Assembly (NCBI GenBank): GCA_028023455.1
Contig: JAQFVV010012404.1
Location: 16,355,000 to 16,418,999, forward strand
Length of the DNA: 64,000 bases
Source: Epiperipatus broadwayi
Lineage: Eukaryota; Onychophora; Udeonychophora; Euonychophora; Peripatidae
Direction of reading: 5' to 3'
Position numbers and translations under genes: made by a program
In this document: positions 1-11,793 of the stretch, in pieces
How the letters are laid out: every line of letters starts with the position of its first letter
Numbering within the stretch: position 1 is the first letter of the stretch
Notes under the pieces: model-generated
The model's database searches: none
What the model was told of the DNA's origin: nothing
The model's input: only the letters and a program-made list of their open reading frames with translations

Positions 1-1019
1 TTTAGACCAGTTGTGAATTCCCAGGTTAGTATGGCCAGGTATGGATTGGCCTCTCTCTTGTCTGTTTCTTGGATATTTTTAATTATGCTGAGGAAGCAGT
101 TATTGATTTCGTTAAGCGGTAATTTTTGAAAAATCACCTTGCATCTGGTCAACCAGATGGCAAAGTTTATGTAGGTGGCGAGCCTGATTTCAGCGAAAAT
201 GCCTCTATTTAAAACCCCTTCAAGAGATGTTAGATCTGGACCATTATTATCAATGTGTTTCTGGAAGTTTTGTCTTAGTCCTTGCCAGACCGGACAAAGG
301 CAAAGGATATGGTCCATATATTCTGGGCTGGAAAGACAGAGACAACATATGGGATCTATGCGGAAGCCTCTTCTATTAAGAAATATAGCAGTGGAGAGGC
401 TACCAAGGTTAATTTTGAGAAGAAAGTCTGTGTGTTTAGGTGCTAGTTTCAATCTATGGGCTAGTTTGCACAGTTTGTTTATGTTGATGGGGAGGTAAGT
501 GTGTGCCTTCTGGGTATTTGAGTTGGATAGGTTGAAGGCTTCCCAATAGATTATTTTTGAATTGAACATGGTCGCGGAAGGTACTATGTGCGTAAAAATG
601 TATGAGATCTGCATTTGAAGCCAGATGGGAGTGAACCTCTGAGGGGGCGGTCTATCAGTGGGAAGCACTTGCTCTTTGGGAAGCGGACATTGGAAGGTCC
701 TGCAATCAGAATAAAGTTTATGGATCATATTGTAAGTTCTCTGTATTGTGAATACCTTTATTGAATGCAGTCCCAGTCCATTCATGTCTCTTGGCTTTTG
801 AAGGGTGCGCAGACTGATAAATGATCTGCGCCCACCTCTACAGAGTCGCAGACAATGGGATTCTACTTTTTTAATGAAAGCTTTTGTTGGGTTAAAACCT
901 GCAAGATAATATATAATCTTGGGAAGTATGAAGGAGTTTAAGAGTGAAACCTTTCCAAATGTAGATATATATATTCTTGAGAGGTATGTTATGATGATGT
1001 CTATTTTGTTTAGTAGTCT
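1..1019 (-). pseudogene. LINE-A C-terminal region with zf-RVT-like cysteines
   Basis: Downstream of the TGA at about 1020 the minus strand stays open in the same frame ('RLLNKIDIIITYLSRIYIS...'). It continues through the thumb and C-terminal segment typical of LINE proteins. Around 260-345 it contains a Cys/His cluster ('CCLCLSSPEYMDHILCLCPVW'-like spacing) that resembles the zf-RVT domain found after many LINE RTs. The region is cut by the window edge. The assignment rests on continuity with the RT and on the Cys/His spacing. Confidence 0.7.
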
Positions 1020-2255
1020 TCATTGTGTTTCCATCCTCATTGCTGTAGGGGATAGTGACATATTGAATCCCAAGAAAGACTGAGGCATAGCTTGTAATGA
1101 ACCTGTTATCCTGTTAGCTGTTTTGATATTCCAAATTGCTGATTTGTACCTGTTAATGGTAAGCCCATGCGTCTGAGCATAGTGCTGTAATAGGCTTTCA
1201 AGAATGTTTATTTCTTCATGTGATTTAAGAAACAACCCTACATCATCCATGTAGGAGATGTGGGAGATGTTTTCATTAAGAAGAGGGATGGAGATCCCAG
1301 GCAGTGCATCCTCAATGCTCAAAAGCAAGAGATTTATATAGATCATGAAGAGGAGAGCACTTAATGGGGAGCCCTGGGGAATGGAGATGCAGGGTTTGAA
1401 CCCAGGGGCAATTCTCCCATTTAGAGAAAAAAAAATCTCTCGATTTGCTAGGAGATTCTCTATGATCTGAATGTATGCCAAAGGAACATGAAGAGCCTCT
1501 AGTTCACCAAGTAGTACATCTATTCGGACAGAGTCAAAAGCCCCAGCAAAGTCTAGTTGGACTGCGACTGGCCGGGATTGTTTTGTTCTACAGATATGAT
1601 CAGCGAGGAGTCGAAATCGGCTTACAGCATCACCAGTTGATGAACCCCTCTTAGCATATTGATGTCTGGAAAGTTTTGATATGATTTTCTCTTGAATTTT
1701 ATCTTTTATAATGCTTTCGATAATTTTGATTAGGAGAGGAACCATGGATATTGGCCTAATGTTATTTAAGTCTACAGGTAAATCTTTCTTTTTTATGAAA
1801 GGGACCACTGATATAGGATAGATCCCTGGAATATGTAGGCTATCAGTGGCTAAGAGATCAATGATTCCCCTTGTAACATGTATGGTAAATTTTTCCAAGT
1901 GTAACAGAAGAAATCTAGGAATTCCGTGCATGCCGGGATGAGTGTGTTCAGGCAGGCTTTTAATTTTGGAGATGATATCAGTTTCAGTAATGCTGTGAGA
2001 GCTATTTGAGTCTTTCACAAATTTGTGTCATCTGGCAACAGTTCCAATGGGCTGCAGTTTGGTGGAATAATAATCCCTAATTTTGTTAAGCATACTGATG
2101 CCAGAGTAAGTAATACCGTCAAGGCACAAAGAGGAGGGTGTGTGATTTCTTTTTCCTGACCCGAGGGCCCATCTGATATAACCTGGAGTCCAACAATCTT
2201 GTTGTTCCAGATAATTGCGTGCTCGCTTAATACGGATATATTCCACAAGAGTCAT
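1020..2255 (-). pseudogene. LINE-A reverse transcriptase (decayed)
   Basis: This is the RT domain of LINE-A, which would make cDNA at the target site. Visible motifs, in order, are 'IRPISMVPLL' (RT block 2), 'QLDFAGAFDSV' (block A with the first catalytic Asp), 'PQGSPLSALLF' (block B) and 'SYMDDVGLF' (block C, the YxDD catalytic pair). The catalytic box is YMDD, where LINEs normally have FADD or YADD. The frame starting at 2255 continues in register into the frame starting at 2018, with only one in-frame TGA between them (about 2028-2030). A second in-frame TGA closes the long stretch at about 1020, and the same frame is open beyond it. Both lesions could be CGA-to-TGA changes. The copy is inactive. 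Confidence 0.85.
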
Positions 2256-2435
2256 TCTGGTTTGTTTATATGTATGTTTTAGGAGTAGAATTTGTGGGAT
2301 GTTGTGTTCTGTAACTTGGATGTTTTTCAGTTCAGATGTAATCCGATCAAGTTCTGAGAGTAATCTTAATGGCCCTTTCTGGTATCTATTGTATTGGTTC
2401 TCTGTAATTGTTTTTATGCCAAAAATAAGGTAATA

Positions 2436-4810
2436 TTTTAATTATACTGATTTGATAAACACTGCACTTTTTTTTGTGAAAGATACAATGAAAAGAAAAA
2501 AAACCAATTAATTATTTAAAACAAAGTTTAACAAAAAATGTTGAGAATTTGTTTTTTATTTTCCTCTTAAAACTTTATTCATATATCTTTCCTATTATTA
2601 TTCTTAAAAGTTTATAAAAAGAAATTTATTTTTACTGTTAGTACAATTAAAACTGACAATTAAAATTACTGAAAGAAAAGATAAAAGAAATTATGTGTTT
2701 GATTTTATACTTTTTTCTTTATTTGACAATTCTTAATAAATTATAATAAATTCATATTAATATTTATAAATGTTTGGAAACTATCATATTATTATTTAGT
2801 ACATAAAATATCTAAATAAATTAATGCCTGATATAAAAACATGGAAAATTAGATCTACCATTTCCTTTTAATTAATTTATTTTAAATGTAATAAGCTTAT
2901 AATATTTGACATGTCTCAAGTTGATCACTGTTTATAATATTACAATATATTTTCTTTAATAGGATTAGACAAAGACTTGGGAATGCACATTTTATTTTTC
3001 ATTATTTTAAATTTGCATCTTAGTTTTTACTTTATTACGGTGCTGTATAAGATTATAAAGAATTCAGATAAGTATTGTAATCTATATGCACAATTGGTAA
3101 TCTTTATTTGAATCAGGCTGTTACAGGATGATAATAAACTGTTCAGATTGTCTTTACTCTGTGAATTATTCTTTTTCTCATCCATGCCTGCTTTCATGGT
3201 TTGTGTCTATTAACAGCCCTATTCTTTATATTAGTTTTATTTCTCATTTTTGGAAATTTTTTAATTTGAAAGTTGAAAGACTTACAATTTCTTCTTCCTT
3301 ACCCTTTTTGGGTTTGTTTGCCTCAGCAACTCCATTATTGATTCAATAATCATTTGTCATCACCCATAATCATCTGGATTATCTTATGTGGTGATAGGTT
3401 ATACTTAATTTTTAATTAAATAATTTTATTTCTTTTCTTTTTAATGCAATTGAATATAAAACACATTTTTGTGTTTTAAAAAAATATTATAATAATCCAG
3501 AAGTACTAAGCATGCTTTTGACTATTTGAGTCATATTCATAGTGTAAGTAGTATGAGATCATTTATCAGAAAATCAGCAGTCAGTGCCTTTAATTGCAAT
3601 AACAATCCCTTGTTCCTCTTTTATTTTTTTCCCGCTAATTTCTCAATTTCTTTCTATTCTTTATTCTTTTGGTCTCTTATTTCCATATACAACTGTTCAT
3701 GATCTATATTTTTTTCCAATTAATTTGGTGCATTTATTTTTTGATCTAATTCCTTTGGTTTCTCAACAGTCAGGTTTATTTTTTCAGCTTCCATTTGTAT
3801 TACAACCTAACATGATTCATAATAAATTCTATTTTAGTGCCTTGCTTTTTATTCTTCTCAATTTTTTTCCACAACTTTTGAGTTCTTTCTTCTATTTTCT
3901 TTAGAAATACCTGAAATTTTTCTTTGTTTTTATTATCCTCTTATTTCTGCATTCTTTTTATTATTCCCTTCTCTTTGTTCTTTAAATTTTCTGAGCATTT
4001 CTTGTGTTATCTTCTGGTTATCTGGCATCATCTATAATAATTAAATTATAGTGATCTTTTCTTTTTTTTGCATTTAGCTGATTGCTGTTTTTTCCATGAT
4101 CATCTTTTTTTTTAATTTTTTAAAAATTTACCCTTGTCAGCACATATGATTATATATTTAATCACTTTTAAACTTAAAAAAAACTGAATTAAATTACTTT
4201 TACACACAAAAAATACAAATGCGATTTTTTAAAAATAATGACTCATAAATTAAGCCTCAAAGCACCTCCCTCTTAATATATCTTTTCACTATTACTTAAT
4301 ATTATTGCTATGATTACCCCCTGACTGACCTGACTTGAACCCGAATATCTTGATATCTGCTTTTACTTGTTTAATTTATTTATGTTCTCCAGTTTATTTT
4401 CCAATTTTATTGTGCTTATGCATGTTTAATTAACTTCCTTAATTGCTATTATTTAATTATTTAATTTTAATATACATGTGTATACACAAAATTAATTTTT
4501 TTTAACAAATCTTTGCTCTTAATATGTTACATAGAAGTGATGCATTTGACTGTAAAGAAATGAATAATGCCTTGCAATCCTTAGATAGATAAAAAAATTG
4601 TCACTGGATGAGAAGTACTCAAAGTAGTAGAATATCAGAAGGTCTATGGCAATTTAACACTGTAAACTACCCACAACTTAAAATAAAAATAATAATGCAA
4701 AAATTTTGCAAAGCCTAGCTGTTTAAATCTTAGAGGTTGGTAAATACAAAATGTGAAAATTATGACTTTCTTATTTAAGTCTTAGAAGCTAGCAAATACA
4801 AAACTTTGAA
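2436..4810. other. AT-rich intergenic DNA, no gene seen
   Basis: The stretch is poly-T/poly-A rich, with short chance frames only (for example 3584-3904 and 3128-3349, made of Phe/Ile/Leu/Ser from T-rich DNA). No protein motif, RNA gene or terminal repeat was recognised. Confidence 0.6.
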
Positions 4811-5109
4811 CTTATGGTTTACTTTTATTCTTCTCCTTTACTTTCTTTGCATTTTTTCATATATTCATATATATTGCTTATAATAATTCCTCTCATATAC
4901 ACTTTAATGCAAATTTTTTTTAAAATAAAACTTTTTTATTTTTCTGACAGTTTCACCTGTCCAGCAGACTTTATCAGAGCTACAATATTTGAATAATATA
5001 AATACATAACCATTATTTCATATATATATAAAATATACATATGTATGCACATAGACTCATATATATATCAAAATATATTTACATATACCCTTTAACCATA
5101 CATATATAC
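4811..5109 (-). repeat. Older copy of the FB-A repeat, left part, split by the Ty3 element
   Basis: This stretch is homologous to the outer arm of the palindrome at 9917-11862. Shared pieces are 'cttctcctttactttctttgcat' (compare 9939), 'ctcatatacactttaatgcaa' and the hammerhead-like block (4951-4977 here). It stops exactly where the Ty3 LTR starts. Related 'tacatacacccatagaca' sequence resumes right after the other LTR at 20452. I infer that the Ty3 element inserted into this repeat. Confidence 0.7.
4951..4977 (-). other. Hammerhead-like core (decayed copy)
   Basis: On the minus strand this reads CTGATAA-A-(GTCTG-CTGGA-CAGGT)-GAAA. The five-base arms pair with two G·U wobbles. The box CTGATAA differs from the hammerhead consensus CUGANGA at one position. 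It is colinear with the better copies at 10049-10075 and 11767-11793. Confidence 0.4.
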
Positions 5110-7408
5110 TGTAACAGGCTGGTGATTTCCAGAAGAGATGAGGGGGGGTCATCTTACTATGGTTGGACTTTGGGTCTTCAGATAGGATGCAAGTGATTTC
5201 GCAATGAAATACATAACCGATGATTGTACCTGCTTCCAATAGACTAGCTCTACCTATTTTTATTAACCTAGATACAATTTGGGTCAGTTCATCCAATTCT
5301 CACCCCTTTCTAGCCACTTTATACCACAGTATTCGAACTCAGGAAGTAATTGCTTGAGCTCTCTTAGCAGGGAAGGAGATCACACTAATAGTAGTTATTG
5401 CACCTCTATATAGGTGATAATTAATTACCAAAAAATCAATTAAGCATAAGATACATAAAAAATATGTATGTGCAGTATAAGTATATATGTATTAAAAGTT
5501 ATAATAAATGACTTAAATATGTATTTCCTCTATCATATTAATAATATTGATAAGTGTAAAACTAAATAAAATAATAATGTTTACGATGGGTATGTGAATA
5601 ATGAAGAGTTATAAAGCTGATGGTGGATATTATTGATGAAGAGTTATAAAGCTGATGGTGGATATTATTGATTAACAAAAAATTATGAATAACAATTAAA
5701 TCTGATATACTTGTAATTTATTTTGTCAAGGATGAATTTCTACCATATCGATATCTATAACAATATTAATAAAAATAAAATCCTTGCCCTAAACCCAATG
5801 GTAGAAGTTCATGTACTTGACCAATTATTTACAACAACGAATATGTAAAATTATAATATGTATATGTGATTGCGATTTTAGCTGGCTAATTTAAAATATG
5901 TATACAAACATAACAACAAAAAAATATATCTTTGTTATCTAGATAAAGCAATGATTATAAATCATTGATTTAACAGTAATATAAAAATAAGCTTAATTAA
6001 TAATAAAGAAATAAAACTCTATCATTGTGTGTTGGTTACTGTAAGATAATATTAAAATTTTTTTACCTTTCAATTTCCTATATGTTATCAAAAATCAGTC
6101 AGATGGGGAGGTCAAAACTAGTAATTTTTTTATTCTTTATATAATTAAAGGTGATAAAATATATTTCCCCCCTCATTACTCTCATACAGAATTTCTCCCA
6201 AAATTATAACACATTAACTTCCAATTGTAGAAAATGAAAATATTACATAAGATTTACAATAGATAAAATAATAAAACAAAAATCACAATTCTTATCCCAC
6301 TTTCTTAATTAAAGTCCGATGAGTCTGCTGGAAAATGTTTATTTGCCAAATAAATTCCTAAGATTGGAGATGAAGTTCTGCTCCCACAAAGAGTAGAAAT
6401 TTCTTGTCTGGGTCAAAAAAAATAATAATGTTCTCCAATTATTCTGTCTTGGATTTGGTTAGGCATTTTATTTAAAGCAAAGATGGTTTTCAAGTTTCCT
6501 CTAAATGGGCAGGTAAAATCTTTAACTTTTCACGGCTTTATTGATGATGTATTATTACCCAATAGTATAAACTTTTCAGCAAGCAATCATGATATAAAAA
6601 TAATATATATTTATTGCTTCATTTGCTTTTCAAAATTTCAATGACGATATTATTATATATCAAAACAATTAATTATTGAATATTACTGCAACATGTAAAT
6701 ATAACTAAAATTGTCTAAGTAGCAAATAATTAAATTTTTACTTTCAAATTATTTTTTCCACTTCAAACGATTGCTTTTAAAATTCAGCTTTTGACCATTT
6801 TGATTAATATTTTAATATATATATATTTAAATTCGAACATTCACATTCATTTTGTATTCAAATTTATTTTTAAGCAGAAAAAAAAAAGTTCTATCTTCGA
6901 ATGCAGAAGACAGTATAACAATTAATACTGCGTTGTAGGTCGCATGAAGTTTTTTTAAGCATTTTAACCTTGACATTTCCTATAGTTTAACAGACATAAT
7001 ATAAATAAATGGGATTATAAATAAAAATAATAATTTATAAATATTTTAAATTTAATTTCTACAAATGGTTGCTACATGTTTAGATTTTAATTCAGTCATT
7101 GTTTTTTTTAGGTTTATGTGTAAGTTTTTTGGTATAGTTCTTCCCAGTTAGTAACATATAACACCTTTTATTCCAGTATTAATATACCTAATCTGTTTTT
7201 TTCTTTTCCTAGTAATTTAGTAGTTTTTATTACTTCTTTTAAAATTACAAAGATGTTTATGTAAATGTATGTGTTGGAAAGAAAAAATGTTTATATGATA
7301 ATTTGCTTGGCAATTTATTGGTTAAGCAAATATGTCTATGTGGCTCCAATTGGTAGAGTGTCTTAAATAAATGGATGGTATATCAGGTTGTAGCTCATCA
7401 CTACAACA
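5110..7408 (-). repeat. 3' LTR of the Ty3 element
   Basis: In element orientation it runs from TGTTGTAGTG (7408) to CCTGTTACA (5110), giving the usual TG...CA ends. It matches 17513-20453 closely along its length apart from indels. A 33-36 bp segment ('gaagagttataaagctgatgg...') is tandemly duplicated at about 5606-5672. The right LTR has one copy of that segment, followed by about 50 bp that is missing here. The uninterrupted sequence around 7250 shows what the right LTR looked like before its palindrome insertion. Confidence 0.92.
7341..7400 (+). other. tRNA-like segment inside the LTR
   Basis: 'GTGGCTCCAATTGGTAGAG' resembles an internal A box (TAGCTCAGTTGGTAGAGC type). It is followed about 35 bp later by 'GGTTGTAGCTC', a weak B box. 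The other LTR has the same segment at about 20377-20436, so it predates this insertion. It is antisense to the element and lies at the U3 end of the LTR. Confidence 0.35.
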
Positions 7409-7418
7409 CCCCTCACTT
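7409..7418 (-). other. Polypurine tract of the Ty3 element
   Basis: On the minus strand AAGTGAGGGG directly abuts the TGTTGTAG start of the 3' LTR. This is the expected place for the plus-strand primer of an LTR retrotransposon. Confidence 0.75.
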
Positions 7419-8098
7419 ACAGGGTTAAAATTCTGATGTATGGATAGAATTTTATCACTAACATATAAGAACGTGTTTGTTTAATGCTGGATTGAGTTAG
7501 GTTTCAATGAAGGGTTTTAAAAAAATATTTACTCCAATGTTGGTTAATTTTATCAGCTAGTCTTTCAAAATTACTTTACACTTTATTTTTACGGTTAAAT
7601 CATATATCATTTAATGTGTGATTTCAACTTAAGGATTTTTTTTCTTTTCTTTTTATTGATGGTTATGTGGACTAACAATTATCCAGTAATGTGTCTCTAT
7701 TTAGATGGCACATAACTTTATTTATTAGCCTTCATCCTGCTACTTTTTTGAGTCTTACTGGATTTTTTTGAAGGTCTAACTATATATCAGAGCATCCATT
7801 ACTCTGTATAAATTGACTCTTCTATTTCGGTTAATGTCAAGATAACCCAACGCTTTTAAAGCATTAACCTGTGTATACCCTCATCAACAAAAAAATATAA
7901 ATATAATATCTCTAGTTATACTCATTTTTTTGAAATCACCTAGATATAAATATAGATATTTTCCTTGATATTGATTTTATCTTTTACTATACTTTAATTA
8001 TCATTCTATTCCAGCTGGGTTGTCCATTCTATAAGACAACTGTATATTCACGTGGAGATTCCAAGATATGGTTTTAAGATACGAGCATTATATGTTCC
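7419..8098. other. Ty3 region between integrase and 3' LTR
   Basis: About 680 bp of AT-rich sequence downstream of pol. I see no env-like frame, signal peptide or membrane segment. It is best read as untranslated element sequence. Confidence 0.6.
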
Positions 8099-8317
8099 TC
8101 ATACCTCTCCTCCAATATCAATCCAATATGCATTATAACCAGGTTGTTTTACTATTGTAAATGGTGCCTTATATTGATTGAAAAACTTATGGTACATGTC
8201 ATCTTGCGGATTACTTACATGTGGAGTTTTTATTAAGACTTTGTTCCCTACTCTAAAATTATAATATACCTTTCCTTTTTTTTTATTTCTTTGGTCAGCC
8301 ATTTTCTTGAGCCTTTC
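8099..8317 (-). pseudogene. Ty3 integrase C-terminal (SH3-like) region
   Basis: The frame has the basic 'NKKKGKVYYNFRVGNKVLIKTP' stretch and '...YKAPFTIVKQPGYNAYWID'. This is the GPY/SH3-like fold that follows the catalytic core in Ty3 integrases and helps bind DNA. It is separated from the upstream integrase frame by one in-frame TAG near 8318 and is otherwise in register. The frame ends at a TGA near 8099. Confidence 0.8.
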
Positions 8318-8659
8318 CTATGCTTGCAATTTTTCCTGTTCCACATTTATTTCTGTGGGATATACTGGAGGATGATATGCGGTGAATAACATAGGTGTGA
8401 GTTGGTGTAAATGTAGTCTAATGGGCATGAATCCTGTTGATTCATTTATGCTCCAGTTAATATAATCCACTACATGCTTCATTTGCTTTACCCACCCCTT
8501 ATGCTCATTTCCCAAATAGGTCCTGAACAAACATCCAAGCTCCCACATTACATGTTCACAAGGGTTTGACTGTGGGTTCCTAATGGATGTAAGCACGTGT
8601 TTGATCTGTGATTTTTCCACCCATTTTTTTCCATTCCTTTGATAGAAAAGGGGTGTCAT
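8318..8659 (-). pseudogene. Ty3 integrase, C-terminal half of catalytic core
   Basis: This continues the integrase after a frameshift near 8635-8650. It holds 'NPQSNPCEHVMWELG', which supplies the catalytic Glu of the D,D-35-E triad. The following 'NWSINESTGFMPIRLHLH' resembles the region after the core ('N...H..TG.SP...'). The shift is visible because the same 'EWKKMGGK'/'NGKKWVEK' bases are read in two frames where the two open frames overlap. Confidence 0.85.
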
Positions 8660-9916
8660 GATCTGTTAAGATGGTTCTGGGCTTTCCTATCAATAGAAAT
8701 TGGAGGGTGTCTAATATCTTGATTGTATATCTGGTATTAGCTTGGGGTATTGGGTAAGCAGACACATATTTAGAAAAAAGATCATAGGTGACTAACAAGT
8801 ATTTTTGCTTGTTGAATGGGGGTAATGACCCATAATAGTCTATTGCTAGGATCTCATTCGGTCTTTCCGGTATGATTGATCTTAATGCACTGCTGTACTT
8901 TTGGTTTACTGGCTTAGCTTTTAAACAATTCAGACAGTCCCGAATTGCACTGAGGACAACACGATACATTTTTGGCCAGTAAAACCAGTTTTTAATAGTA
9001 CACTCAGTTTTATGAGCACCATAATGTCCATATAAACTATGTATATGTATTATGAGTGGGATTTGTATATATTTAGGTATTACTACTCTCCACTCATCTG
9101 TATGTGAATTTATATTATATAATAAGACCTGTTTTTCTATCTTGTATGATATGAGATATTTTGGCATATGCAGAACTTTCTCCCCCTTTAAAGCCTTAAT
9201 TATAGGATTTAAGTCAGGATTTTTTGATTGTGCATCTTGTAAGCTTTCTAAATCGTTCTCTACATTTTTATCAATAATTATATCAATGTTAGTAATGTAG
9301 GCATTATCTACTGATAGGTTATATTGTTCTGACCTACATGGGTTTCGACTGTGCACATCTGCTACAATATTCACAGATCCTTTGCAATATTGGATAGTGT
9401 AATTGAATTCCTGTAATAACAAGCTCCACCGGATTAAATGACTGTTTGTCAAGTAGCTGTGATTCAGGAATTCGAGGCTTTTGTGATAAGTGACCACTAT
9501 CACCTCTGATCCAAGAAGCATCTGTTGAAACTTTTGGAAGGCCCACACTATTGCTAGTGCTTCCTTCTCAGTGACTGTATAATTTAATTCTGGACCTTTC
9601 AAAAGGTGGCTTATGAAATAGAGGACACCAGGTTGACCATCCTCCTGGATCTGGGATAATGTTACCTCTAATCCAAAACCACTGCTGTCTGTTTGAACAA
9701 TAAATGGTCTGTTAAAATCAGGGAAGGCTAAGATTGTTTGCTCTAAGAACCCTGTTTTAATCTTTGCAAATGCCTCATCTTGTTCACTAGTCCAAGTCCA
9801 CCTTCCATCCTTTCTAATGAGTTTTAGTAATGGTTACATGTAGTCAGAGAACTTTCGATAAAAATGATTGTAAAAATTACATAGTCCCAAGAATGATCTA
9901 ATATGTTTTTTATTAG
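8640..9916 (-). pseudogene. Ty3 RT C-terminus, RNase H and integrase N-terminal half
   Basis: After the palindrome the RT connection region resumes ('RSFLGLCNFY', then 'FSDYM' and a stop near 9837). RNase H follows: 'QTDSSGFGLEV' has the first catalytic Asp, 'NYTVTEKEALAIVWA' the Glu, and 'VTYHKSLEFL' sits where TDHKSL is usual, so a conserved Asp is lost. The integrase starts with an HHCC zinc finger (H..H..GAHKT...C..C, about 9000-8930), then 'AIDYYG' and 'TILTDHDTPF', the first two catalytic Asp residues. The long open part is 8580-9602; the true junction to the next frame is near 8640. RNase H removes the RNA template and integrase inserts the cDNA. Confidence 0.88.
9901..9916. repeat. 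Target-site duplication, left, of FB-A
   Basis: ATATGTTTTTTATTAG here equals 11863-11878 exactly. The uninterrupted Ty3 coding sequence needs only one copy, because the RT frame joins across the two flanks. Confidence 0.85.
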
Positions 9917-10048
9917 AAGTATACTATGTTATTCTTCTCCTTCACTTTCTTTGCATATCTTCATATAATCATATATATTATTTATAATATTTCACTCATA
10001 TACACTTTAATGCAAGTAATTTTCTTAACCTTCTTTATTTTCTTACAG

Positions 10049-10075
10049 TTTCGACTGTCTAGCAGTCTTCGTCAG
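10049..10075 (-). other. Hammerhead-ribozyme-like core, best copy
   Basis: The minus strand reads CTGACGA, then A, then a hairpin GACTG-CTAGA-CAGTC with five Watson-Crick pairs, then GAAAC. The hammerhead consensus is CUGANGA, stem II, GAAA. The two conserved boxes are exact and correctly ordered. One extra A sits before stem II, and I cannot show convincing stems I and III. An alternative hairpin (CAGT-CGAA-ACTG) overlaps it. Confidence 0.5.
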
Positions 10076-11766
10076 AGCTACAAGATTTGAACAATACAAA
10101 TACATAATTATATGTATAAATCATATATAAATCAAATATATATATATATCTCCATCATTCTATATATATACAAAACATACACATACATATCAAAAAATAG
10201 ACATATATCTTCTTCATATACAAACACATATAAATCCATATGACCCCAAGACATACATATAATCCATATACATCTATATATACATATGCATATCCAATAC
10301 TTAGACATACTTCTTTTAAACATACATCTATATACAGATATACATACACCTATAGACACATATACAATCCTCATATATCTTTACTAATACACATCTATAT
10401 GTGTATTTTACCTACACATATATATATAATACAAAACATATCCAATTTACCATTTTTAAAAAAAAAATTTTTTTTATCTTTTTAAACAATTCCATTTTTA
10501 CTTTTAATTTTAAAACAACCCTTTAAATATTCTTCTTCTTAATATTATCTTATAATATTTAATACTATTTTATTATTATTATTTTTATAATTATCTAATA
10601 TATAACATCTTTTACATTACTATCTTTAATTTTACTTTTTATAACTTTTATCTCTATATCACTAAATAATATTTTTTAACATCATTACCTTAATCCTCCT
10701 TACAGTTTAACCTTAATTAAAATGACCATTATTTCAAAATCTTGTTTATTCATTTAAAACAGCTCCCTCTTTTATCATTATTATAAAACTTATAATTCTA
10801 TGTAAACTTTCCAACTTCCCAATTATAATCATTAACCATAATCCAATATTATAAAATAACTACTTAACCATTATTTCACATATAAACACACATATCGTCC
10901 ATATTTCCTACATATATATATATATGGACGATATGTGTATTTATATGTGAAATAATGGTTAAGTAGTTATTTTATAATATTGGATTATGGTTAATGATTA
11001 TAATTGGGAAGTTGGAAAGATTACATAGAATTATAAGTTTTATAATAATGATAAAAGAGGTAGCTGTTTTAAATGAATAAACAAGATTTTGAAATAACGG
11101 TCATTTTAATTAAGGTTAAACTGTAAGGAGGATTAAGGTAATGATGTTAAAAAATATTATTTAGTGATATAGAGATAAAAGTTATAAAAAGTAAAATTAA
11201 AGATAGTAATGTAAAAGATGTTATATATTAGATAATTATAAAAATAATAATAATAAAATAGTATTAAATATTATAAGATAATATTAAGAAGAAGAATATT
11301 TAAAGGGTTGTTTTAAAATAAAAAGTAAAAATGGAATTGTTTAAAAAGATAAAATAAAATTTTAAAAAAACGGTAAATTGGATATGTTTTGTATTTTATA
11401 TATATATGTGTAGGTAAAATATACATATAGATGTGTATTAGTAAAGATATATGAGGATTGTATATGTGTCTATAGGTGTATGTATATCTGTATATAGATG
11501 TATGTTTAAAAGAAGTATGTCTTAAGTATTAGATATGCATATGTATATATAGATGTATATGAATTATATATATGTCTGGGGGTCATATGGATTTATATGT
11601 GTATATATATGAAGAAGATATATGTCTATTTTTTGATATGTATGTGTATGTTTTGTATATATATAGAATGATGGAGATATATGTATATATATTTGATTTA
11701 TATATGATTTATACATATATATCTGAAATGATAATTATATATTTGTATTGTTCAAATCTTGTAGCT

Positions 11767-11793
11767 CTGACGAAGTCTGCTGGACAGTCGAAA
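11767..11793 (+). other. Hammerhead-ribozyme-like core on right arm of FB-A
   Basis: The plus strand reads CTGACGA-A-(GTCTG-CTGGA-CAGTC)-GAAAC. The boxes are intact. Stem II has one mismatch relative to the left-arm copy. It faces the left-arm copy in inverted orientation, so a transcript of either strand would carry one sense copy. Confidence 0.45.

Larger units (their letters stand above)
1..2435 (-). mobile_element. LINE-A: 5'-truncated non-LTR retrotransposon, cut by window edge
   Basis: A minus-strand reading frame can be followed from about 2435 to the left edge of the window. It covers the end of the linker, the reverse transcriptase and a C-terminal zinc-binding region. No endonuclease is present, so the copy is 5' truncated. 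The 3' end lies outside the window. The same family recurs on the plus strand at 40523-42485 (shared stretch around 'IIESIIKDKIQ'). I could not assign a clade with confidence. The RT motifs resemble CR1/Jockey/R1-like LINEs more than RTE. Confidence 0.9.

Noticed and set aside
3584-3904. 106-residue hydrophobic frame resembling a membrane protein
   Set aside because: Phe/Leu/Ile/Ser composition from T-rich DNA; no motif and no splice or promoter context.
6317-6335. CCGATGAGTCTGCTGGAAAA in both LTRs, hammerhead-like
   Set aside because: The first box is not CUGANGA, the putative stem II does not pair, and it is antisense to the element.
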